64,000 bases of DNA, from the NCBI RefSeq assembly GCF_003056355.1, contig NZ_PYVW01000007.1, positions 1 to 64,000 of the forward strand. Direction: 5' to 3'. Made by a program: the position numbers and the translations under genes. This document shows, piece by piece, positions 58,070 through 64,000 of this stretch. Each line of letters opens with the position of its first letter. Position 1 is the stretch's first letter. A model generated the notes under the pieces. That model was not told the origin of the DNA. It did not search any database and worked only from the letters and a program-made list of their open reading frames with translations. The DNA comes from Devosia naphthalenivorans. GTDB lineage: Bacteria > Pseudomonadota > Alphaproteobacteria > Rhizobiales > Devosiaceae.

Positions 58070-59131
58070 CTAGTTCCGAACAAACCCCAGCGGAAAATCA
58101 AACGTCTTGCTGGCAAACCCCGCATTGGCCGGAATCGGCGGGAAGGGCGCCGCGCGGGAAACCGTGTCCAGCGCCGCCTGGTCTAGCACCGGATGGCCTG
58201 ATGATCGCACCACCTGCATGCCCGATGCGCCCCCCTGCGCCGCTACGGTGAACCGCACCACGACTTCCCCGCGCTCGCCATTGGCAGCACGCGGATAGCG
58301 CAGGGCACCCGCCAGGCGCCGGCTGACCTGACGTTCCCATGATGCCGTATCCGCCGAGCCGCCCCCGCCATTGCTGCCATTCTGACCAGCACTGGCAGGC
58401 GCAGCCACGGCATCGGCATTGTTGCGGCCGCCATTGCCGGCCTCGCTGGCCGGGCGGCTCTTGGCGGGCTGCTGCACTGCAGCCTGTTGCTGCGGCTTCG
58501 GCCTCTGGCGGGCCGTGGGCGCATCGGGGCGCTTGAAGCTGAGCGTATGCGGCACCGGCGCGATTTTAGCGTCGGCGACCATTTGCGGTTCGATTACCTC
58601 AGGTGCCACGGCGGTTTGGACGTCAACCGGTTCGGCCGAAGACGCTTCGGCTTTTGCGGGTGCGACTGTTTCAAGCGGCTCGACAGTCGAAGCCTCCGCC
58701 TGAACCGGCATCACGGTGTCCACTGGTTCCGCCGACAGCATGGCAGTCACCAGGATGTTGGTTTCCACCGGCGTTTCAACCGCTTCCACCGCCTGCGCCC
58801 TTTGCGGTGTCACGGCTTTCTGGGTGACCGGCTCGAGCCTCTCCGGCTCGGCCGCCGTCAATCGGCTGGTCGTGGCCTCCACCGTTTCAGATTGGATAGG
58901 CTCCAGCACGGGCGGCGGGACTGCTTCGGCACCGGCCGAAACCAGGGTCTGGGTGGCACTGCTGACAATTGTTTCGGTGGTATTGGTTGACACACTGCTA
59001 ACGTTGACGATGTCAACGGTTATTGCTCCGGGCGCTGCGGCGTCCTCGGCTTCCGGCCAGGCAAAGCCCACCAGCGCCGTTCCGAAGATGGCGGCATGAA
59101 CAAGCAGCGAGCCGAAAAAAGCATAACGCAT
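58070..59131 (-). CDS. tonB: TonB-family energy transducer
   Basis: 353 residues. Short cytoplasmic start, membrane helix about 6-25 (LLVHAAIFGTALVGFA), a long Ala/Pro/Val/Glu-rich periplasmic span (about 40-260), and a C-terminal TonB domain with RRLAGALRYPRAANGERGEV and VRSSGHPVLDQAALDTVSRA. It transmits proton-motive force from ExbB-ExbD to an outer-membrane haem receptor; no receptor gene is in the window. Last gene of the hmu operon; exbD stops three bases upstream. Confidence 0.9.
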   Translation of the reverse strand: MRYAFFGSLLVHAAIFGTALVGFAWPEAEDAAAPGAITVDIVNVSSVSTNTTETIVSSATQTLVSAGAEAVPPPVLEPIQSETVEATTSRLTAAEPERLEPVTQKAVTPQRAQAVEAVETPVETNILVTAMLSAEPVDTVMPVQAEASTVEPLETVAPAKAEASSAEPVDVQTAVAPEVIEPQMVADAKIAPVPHTLSFKRPDAPTARQRPKPQQQAAVQQPAKSRPASEAGNGGRNNADAVAAPASAGQNGSNGGGGSADTASWERQVSRRLAGALRYPRAANGERGEVVVRFTVAAQGGASGMQVVRSSGHPVLDQAALDTVSRAAPFPPIPANAGFASKTFDFPLGFVRN

Positions 59132-59134
59132 CGC

Positions 59135-59566
59135 TCAAGGCGTCCCGGCCGGGTTGGTGACGAGGCCGATCCGGCCGTAACCTGCGGCCGACAATTGCGC
59201 CATCACTTCCATGATCGCGCCATAGGCCGTGCTCGTGTCCCCGCGCACATAGAGGCGCTCGTCGGTGCCTTCCACCGCCAGCGCCTCCACCGCAGCAACA
59301 AGCGTTTCCAGCGTCGTCGGCTCGCCATCGATCGAGAGGGCCCCATCGGGCTCGACCGTCACGGTGATGGGCTTGCTCTGGAGCGGCATGGCCTGCGCCT
59401 GCGTCTCGGGCAGATCGATCGGCACGCCCATGGTCATCAGGGGCGCCGCGACCATGAAGACGATCAGCAGCACCAGCATCACATCCACCATGGGCGTGAT
59501 GTTGATGTCGCTGATTGGGCGGCGACCGCGCCGGCCCTTACCCTTCTTGCCCAGCGCCATGCCCAT
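59135..59566 (-). CDS. exbD: Biopolymer transport protein ExbD
   Basis: 143 residues: basic start, one membrane helix about 25-45 with the essential Asp in MVDVMLVLLIVFMVAAPLMT, then a periplasmic domain. Forms the proton channel with ExbB and energises TonB. Its ATG overlaps the exbB stop (TGATG). Confidence 0.93.
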   Translation of the reverse strand: MGMALGKKGKGRRGRRPISDINITPMVDVMLVLLIVFMVAAPLMTMGVPIDLPETQAQAMPLQSKPITVTVEPDGALSIDGEPTTLETLVAAVEALAVEGTDERLYVRGDTSTAYGAIMEVMAQLSAAGYGRIGLVTNPAGTP

Positions 59567-60258
59567 CAGAGTGCCTTGCCTGCGTCCAGCTGGCGCGACA
59601 GCAGGGCAACCAGTCGGTTGGCGAAGCCATCGATGCGGGCGATCAGCTTGTCCGCATCGGCGCTGAGCTTGTTGTAGGCGACCACCGCCGGAATGGCGGC
59701 CAGCAATCCCAGGGCCGTCGCGAGCAGCGCCTCGGCAATGCCCGGCGCCACGACGGCTAGGCTGGTGTTTTCGGCCGAGGCAATGGCGGTAAAGGCATTC
59801 ATGATGCCCCAGACGGTGCCGAACAGCCCGACAAACGGGCCAGCGCTGCCGATGGTCGCAAGAAAGCCCAAGCGCTTTTCCAGCACCGCGCTTTGCTCGC
59901 TCACCGCAAGGTCCAGCGCAATCTCGAGCCGGCTCTGCAGGCCCACGGAAGTCGCCGCCTGCGCTGCGTGGCTCTTGTCCCATTCTTCCATGGCCGCGAG
60001 GAACACGGCCGACAATCCGCTCTGTGCACCCGCGCTATAATCATTGCGCAATTCGGCCAGCGGCCGGCCCGAAGCGAAAGCCCGGTCGAACGCCGCCATT
60101 TCGCGCTTGGCCTTGCCATAGGCTGCAAGCCGGTTGGCGATGATCGCCCAGACCCAGACCGAGGCGATGACCAGCCCGACCATGACGGATTTGACGACCA
60201 AGTCGGCCTGCATGAACAGGGCGAACATGGAGAAATCATGCGCGGCTACGGTTTCCAT
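59566..60258 (-). CDS. exbB: Biopolymer transport protein ExbB (TolQ/MotA family)
   Basis: 230 residues from METVAAHDFSMF. Three helices: about 12-38, 125-150 (GSAGPFVGLFGTVWGIMNAF) and 165-190 (VAPGIAEALLATALGLLAAIPAVV). The long cytoplasmic stretch between helices 1 and 2 is normal. The start resembles TolQ more than some ExbB proteins, but the ExbD and TonB neighbours decide the call. Confidence 0.92.
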   Translation of the reverse strand: METVAAHDFSMFALFMQADLVVKSVMVGLVIASVWVWAIIANRLAAYGKAKREMAAFDRAFASGRPLAELRNDYSAGAQSGLSAVFLAAMEEWDKSHAAQAATSVGLQSRLEIALDLAVSEQSAVLEKRLGFLATIGSAGPFVGLFGTVWGIMNAFTAIASAENTSLAVVAPGIAEALLATALGLLAAIPAVVAYNKLSADADKLIARIDGFANRLVALLSRQLDAGKAL

Positions 60259-60265
60259 GCCTGCC

Positions 60266-60691
60266 TCAGACGCCGAACGCGATGGACGGACGCGCGGTGG
60301 TGACGAGGCCATCGAGACACGCACCGGGCTCCAGCCCTTCGCCCTCGCAGGCGGTGACGTCATTGATCAGCAAGCGCCCGATATCGTCGCAGGCCAGATC
60401 CTTGAGCTGGAACTGCAGCACCTTGGTTTTGCCGTCGGTCAAACCGGTGAAGTCCAGCGTCACGATGCGGTCGATGCCACCATCGGCGGTAAAGAACGCC
60501 ATCTCGACGCCAGCCCGGTCGATCGCCGAACCCAGCGTATTGGTTGCAAGAAACGTCACCCGGCATCCGGCTTCGGCCGGCTGCAGGGCATTGAGTTCCA
60601 GCGCCAGGGATGGTGCGGGTGCTGCGTCCTGCGCGATTGCCGCCGGCAGGGTTAGCGCGGAGGTGAAGAGGGCGAAAAGAAACTTGTTCAT
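60266..60691 (-). CDS. Small secreted protein of the haem-uptake operon, unknown function
   Basis: 141 residues: signal peptide MNKFLFALFTSALTLPAAIAQ, cleavage near residue 21. Four Cys (AEAGCRVTF, LKDLACDDIG, NDVTACEGEG, EPGACLDG) could form two disulfides. Its start codon overlaps the hmuV stop, so it belongs to the operon. Possibly a periplasmic partner of haem import or of ExbB/D; I know no family. Confidence 0.75.
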   Translation of the reverse strand: MNKFLFALFTSALTLPAAIAQDAAPAPSLALELNALQPAEAGCRVTFLATNTLGSAIDRAGVEMAFFTADGGIDRIVTLDFTGLTDGKTKVLQFQLKDLACDDIGRLLINDVTACEGEGLEPGACLDGLVTTARPSIAFGV

Positions 60692-61509
60692 CAGGCAACC
60701 TTGGAGGTGGGGAGCGCCGCGCCGTCAGCGGACTGCGGCAGGACAAAGGGAATGTGCGCCGCGGGGACCCTGCCCACGCGCATCGGGCAATCGAACACTT
60801 CGGCAATCAGCCGGTCGGTGAGGATGTCGCGCGGCGCGCCGACCCCGGCAAGCCGGCCGCTGCGGATCGCCACGATCTGATCGGCATAAAGAGCCGCAAG
60901 GTTCAGATCATGGAGAATGGCGAGCACCCCGCCCCCGGCCCTTGCGAACTGGCGCGCCACATCCATGATCAGCATCTGATGCCTGATATCGAGGCTCGAT
61001 ACCGGCTCGTCGAGAAACAGGTAACGCGGCGCACCATCGAGCACCGGCAGCCAGACCTGCGCCAGAACGCGCGCCAATTGCACGCGCTGCTGCTCACCCC
61101 CGGACAATTCGCCATAAAAGCGCCCGCCGAAGCCGGCGAGGTCCACCCGCGCCAGGGCCTCGTCGGGCAGACGGCGCAATGCTGCCTGCGGCACGCCGGG
61201 ATGCCCTGCGGTCAGCCCCAGCGCCACCACTTCGCGCACGGTAAATGGAAACGGCAAGGTGCTCGCCTGCGGCAACACAGCCCGCAGCGACGCTGCCGCG
61301 ACTGCATTGAGGCCGGCAATATCGCGCCCATTGATGCGGATTTCTCCGGCGTAGTCATAGTCACGGCACAGTGCCTTCATCAGCGTCGACTTGCCCGAGC
61401 CATTGGGGCCGATCACCGCCGTTAGCTGGCCGGGGGCGGCCGTAAAGCTGATCCCCTGCAGGATGTGCCGGCCGGCAATTTCCACCACAATGTCATCGAT
61501 TTCGATCAT
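60691..61509 (-). CDS. hmuV: Haem ABC transporter ATP-binding protein
   Basis: 272 residues. Walker A GPNGSGKST (34-42), signature ELSGGEQQRVQLARVL, Walker B LFLDEPVSSLD, H-loop ILHDLNL. It powers haem import through HmuU. Closest to FecE/BtuD-type import ATPases. It is four bases after hmuU. Confidence 0.94.
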   Translation of the reverse strand: MIEIDDIVVEIAGRHILQGISFTAAPGQLTAVIGPNGSGKSTLMKALCRDYDYAGEIRINGRDIAGLNAVAAASLRAVLPQASTLPFPFTVREVVALGLTAGHPGVPQAALRRLPDEALARVDLAGFGGRFYGELSGGEQQRVQLARVLAQVWLPVLDGAPRYLFLDEPVSSLDIRHQMLIMDVARQFARAGGGVLAILHDLNLAALYADQIVAIRSGRLAGVGAPRDILTDRLIAEVFDCPMRVGRVPAAHIPFVLPQSADGAALPTSKVA

Positions 61510-61513
61510 GGTC

Positions 61514-62608
61514 TCACCAGGCGAATACGGACCGCTTGCGCAGCAGGATCCAGAGGAAAAACGGTCCGCCCACGGCGGCCGTGACGATGCCGATGGGCAG
61601 CTCCGCCGGCGCGACGATCACGCGGCTGACGGCATCTGCCATCAGCAGGAACGAGGCGCCCAGCAGCGCGGAAGCCGGCAGCAGATAGCGATGATCGGGC
61701 CCGATCACGAGCCGCAGCAGGTGCGGCACCACTATACCGACAAAGCCGATGCCGCCGCTGACCGCCACCGAAGCGCCGGTTGCCGCCGCGACCGCCACGA
61801 TCACGATATGCTTGAGCCGCTGTACCGGCACGCCCAGATGGCTGGCCGTGGCCTCGCCCAACGTCAGCGCATTGAGCCCCTTGCCCATAAAGCCTGCCGC
61901 GATCAGCGCCACGAGAATGATCGGCCCGGAGGTCAAGATCTTGGTCCAGTTGGCGCCGGAGAGCGACCCCATGCCCCAGAAGGTCAGGTCGCGCAACTGG
62001 CTATCGGTCGCGACATAGACCAGCACGCCCGTCACCGCCCCGGCCAGCGCGCCAAGGGCGATGCCGGCCAGCAGCATTGTCGCCACCGCCGTATGTCCGC
62101 TTCGCGTCGCCACGCGATAAAGAATGAAGGTGGTGACGAGCCCGCCCAGGAACGAGGCGATCTGCAGCGTATAAATGCCGAGGAACGCGGTGAGCGGCGC
62201 CAGCGTCGTTGTGCCCAGCACGATGATGCCCACCGCGCCGAGCCCCGCGCCCGCCGACACGCCGACCAGCCCGGGATCGGCCAGCGGATTGCGGAACAGC
62301 CCCTGCATCAGCAGGCCCGAAACCGCCAGCCCCGCCCCGATCAGCATGCCGAGCAACATGCGCGGCAGACGGATATTAACGAACACCGCATAGTCCCGAG
62401 CGGCCTGCACTTCGCTTGTCGGCGCCAGGCCGAACCAGCCGCGCAGCATGGTCCAGGCGGAAGCGCCCGAGGCGCCCGTGGTCATCGATACCGCCATGGT
62501 GACGAGCAGCAGCACGCAAAGAACCACGATGGTCACCTTGCCCAGGCCGCTGCGGTCACCCGCCGGTCGCGCCATGCGCGACATTCCCACTGAAAGCACC
62601 TCGGTCAC
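61514..62608 (-). CDS. hmuU: Haem ABC transporter permease
   Basis: 364 residues with about ten helices of the FecCD fold. Typical motifs: RLPRMLLGMLIGAGLAVSGLLMQGLFRNPLADPGLVGVS split across helix 2-3, and GGIGFVGIVVPHLLRLVIGPDHR. GTG at 62608 is used; ATG at 62584 is an alternative. It moves haem from HmuT across the inner membrane. Confidence 0.94.
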   Translation of the reverse strand: MTEVLSVGMSRMARPAGDRSGLGKVTIVVLCVLLLVTMAVSMTTGASGASAWTMLRGWFGLAPTSEVQAARDYAVFVNIRLPRMLLGMLIGAGLAVSGLLMQGLFRNPLADPGLVGVSAGAGLGAVGIIVLGTTTLAPLTAFLGIYTLQIASFLGGLVTTFILYRVATRSGHTAVATMLLAGIALGALAGAVTGVLVYVATDSQLRDLTFWGMGSLSGANWTKILTSGPIILVALIAAGFMGKGLNALTLGEATASHLGVPVQRLKHIVIVAVAAATGASVAVSGGIGFVGIVVPHLLRLVIGPDHRYLLPASALLGASFLLMADAVSRVIVAPAELPIGIVTAAVGGPFFLWILLRKRSVFAW

Positions 62609-62613
62609 TGCGG

Positions 62614-63495
62614 CTACTGCCCGTAAAGCGCGTCGACCAGCTCGCCGACGGCGGCGGCGGTGCGCGGTCCAAAGCCCAGCAGATACGCGCCATCAAGCCG
62701 GATGATGGCCTTGTTGCGCCCCGCCTCGGTTAGCGCGATTGCCGGATTGGCCAGCAGATCGGCATCGGTCGTGGCGTGGTCGCCACCACGATCCATCATC
62801 AGGATCACGTCGGGCGCCGCCTCGATGACGGCCTCTTCGGTCAGCGCCTTGTAGCCGGAATAATCGCCAACCGCGTTAATCGCGCCTGCCAGCTCGATAA
62901 TGCCATTGGCGGCCGTATCGGTGCCCGAAGCCTGGATCTTGCCGCCATCGGTGGAAAGCACGAACAGTACGCGCTTGCGCTCGGCAATGTCGGCGGTACG
63001 CGCTTCGACGGATTTGAGTGCCGTGTCGATCTCGCTGATCAGGGATTCGGCCTTGCCCGGAACGCCCAGGGCCTGCCCGACCGCGCGTACCTTGACGAGA
63101 ATTCCTTCATGGCTGAAGCTTTCCGGCACGGCTTGATACTGGACGCCGGTGTGCGAGAGCACGTCGAGCGCTTCGGGCGGGCCGCTTCCCTCGATCACCA
63201 GCAGCGCCGTCGGGTTGACCGAGAGAACCCCTTCGGGGGCCAGTGCGCGCATATAGCCGACATCGGGCAATTGGGTCGCAGCTTCGGGAAACAGCGCCGT
63301 CTGGTCGCGGGCGACGAGTCTTTCCTCTTCGCCCAGCGCGTAGATGATCTCCGTCAGCGAACCGCCGATGGAAACGAGCCGCGAGCTATCGGCAAATTCC
63401 TGCAGATCCTGCGCGGTGGCCGGCAGCGCGAGCGCTGCCGACAGAAGCCCGGCAACAAGGCCGGCCTTGCGGAAAAAGGACATTGCCGGCCTCAC
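62614..63495 (-). CDS. hmuT: Periplasmic haem-binding protein
   Basis: 293 residues starting GTG at 63495 inside the hmuS stop; ATG at 63483 (MSFFRKAG) is an alternative. Signal peptide ends near residue 28. It has the FecB/BtuF fold: RLVSIGGSLTEIIYALG near 37-53, and the later DVGYMRALAPEGVLS and VILMMDRGGDH. It passes haem to HmuUV. Confidence 0.94.
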   Translation of the reverse strand: MRPAMSFFRKAGLVAGLLSAALALPATAQDLQEFADSSRLVSIGGSLTEIIYALGEEERLVARDQTALFPEAATQLPDVGYMRALAPEGVLSVNPTALLVIEGSGPPEALDVLSHTGVQYQAVPESFSHEGILVKVRAVGQALGVPGKAESLISEIDTALKSVEARTADIAERKRVLFVLSTDGGKIQASGTDTAANGIIELAGAINAVGDYSGYKALTEEAVIEAAPDVILMMDRGGDHATTDADLLANPAIALTEAGRNKAIIRLDGAYLLGFGPRTAAAVGELVDALYGQ

Positions 63496-64000
63496 GCAGC
63501 GTTGGTCTGCGAAAACAGCGGCAGCTGTTCCACCAGCGTGCGCCAGCCCGTGCGCTCGTCCTGGCCTTCCTGGCGCTTGCCGAAGAACTGGATGATGAGC
63601 TCGCGCTGCGCGTCATAGACTTCCACCGAGGTCACGTGCCCGTCCGAAGTGGGCTTGCGCACCGCCCAGACATGGGCCGCCTGGTCGAGCCGGAAGTGCA
63701 GGTGGAAGGTCTCGTCCATGACATTGAGCCATGGGCCCATGGTCTTGACGTTGGTGATGGGGCCGCCATGGATCTGGATGCAGCCATGATTGCCTGCGAA
63801 GGCCATGATCGGCAATTGCTCGGTGGCCGCGTCGTTGAACAGCTTGGCGATGGCACCATGGTCGAGCTGGAAGGCGTAATCCTCGCCCACCATTTCCAGC
63901 GCATCGAGCCGCTTCAAATTGAGCTCATTGAGCATGCCGAAGAACTGGTGAGTGTCGGTCATCAGCGACCAGCGCTCGCGCAACTGGCTGACACCGGCCG
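63492..64000 (-). CDS. hmuS: Haemin-degrading factor HmuS (HemS/ChuS), C-terminal part
   Basis: The C-terminal about 169 residues; the frame is open to the window edge, where the reading is AGVSQLRERWS. Full-length HmuS has about 350 residues. NHGCIQIHGGPITNVKTMGPWLNVM and FHLHFRLDQAAHVWAVRKPT are HemS family motifs including a haem-ligand His region. It accepts haem from HmuUV and degrades or stores it. First visible gene of the operon. Confidence 0.92.
   Translation of the reverse strand, partial: AGVSQLRERWSLMTDTHQFFGMLNELNLKRLDALEMVGEDYAFQLDHGAIAKLFNDAATEQLPIMAFAGNHGCIQIHGGPITNVKTMGPWLNVMDETFHLHFRLDQAAHVWAVRKPTSDGHVTSVEVYDAQRELIIQFFGKRQEGQDERTGWRTLVEQLPLFSQTNAA

Noticed and set aside
61391..62593. 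400-codon frame opposite hmuU
   Set aside because: His/Gln/Arg-rich low-complexity translation, antisense to a clear permease.

Overview
The window is GC-rich chromosomal DNA from an alphaproteobacterium of the order Hyphomicrobiales (Rhizobiales), most likely Devosia or a close relative. The order rpmH-rnpA-yidC-engB with argB nearby is the arrangement usual in that order, and the hmu haem-uptake operon, ChrR/RskA-type sigma control and protein styles fit. The genus is inferred from general resemblance, not from a search.

Layout. 1-2000 is a mobile-element scar: the first codons of one IS110-type transposase, a complete IS1111-group IS110 element with 13-bp subterminal inverted repeats, and the N-terminal stub of an ISL3 transposase. 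2078-4794 holds an NHEJ ligase (LigD) lacking its usual N-terminal phosphoesterase domain, followed by an exonuclease III. 5095-15332 (minus strand) is a nine-gene operon: two DadA-like FAD amine oxidases, an opine-dehydrogenase-like protein, an M20 dipeptidase and a complete Dpp/Opp-type ABC importer. A GntR/FCD regulator and a divergent class V aminotransferase follow. Together they look like import and catabolism of an N-substituted amino acid or opine-like compound.

18000-25175 is the most unusual part. A Tat-exported thiamine-diphosphate enzyme, an unknown 151-residue protein and a single-haem cytochrome c form one operon. It faces a DctB/DctD-like two-component system whose sigma-54 activator has GAYAGA in place of GAFTGA. 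A 14-bp-arm palindrome upstream of the operon shares a 10-bp half-site with the region upstream of the kinase gene. I read this as a periplasmic 2-oxo-acid (or acyloin) oxidation system passing electrons to cytochrome c under dedicated control.

26000-29000 is a small degenerate integrated element: tyrosine integrase, excisionase-like protein, phage DUF2190-like protein and 22-bp tandem repeats. It abuts the 3' end of tRNA-Arg(ACG). 29100-46400 is core genome: histidine kinase, a flavoprotein that has lost its disulfide, rpmH-rnpA-yidC-engB, a nonsense-mutated amidotransferase, a Tat-exported MsrB, a fasciclin/anti-sigma/ECF sigma group, argB, an MFS pump, ilvA and a HAD phosphatase. 46484-57985 carries an aldo-keto reductase, three ABC half-exporters (two forming an asymmetric heterodimer), Mpg, RecQ, a DUF1624 membrane protein and a cold-shock protein. 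58070-64000 is a haem-uptake operon in transcription order hmuS-hmuT-hmuU-hmuV-unknown-exbB-exbD-tonB; hmuS runs off the window.

Short palindromic repeats of several types sit between genes. I see no rRNA, CRISPR array, plasmid origin or antibiotic-resistance cassette.
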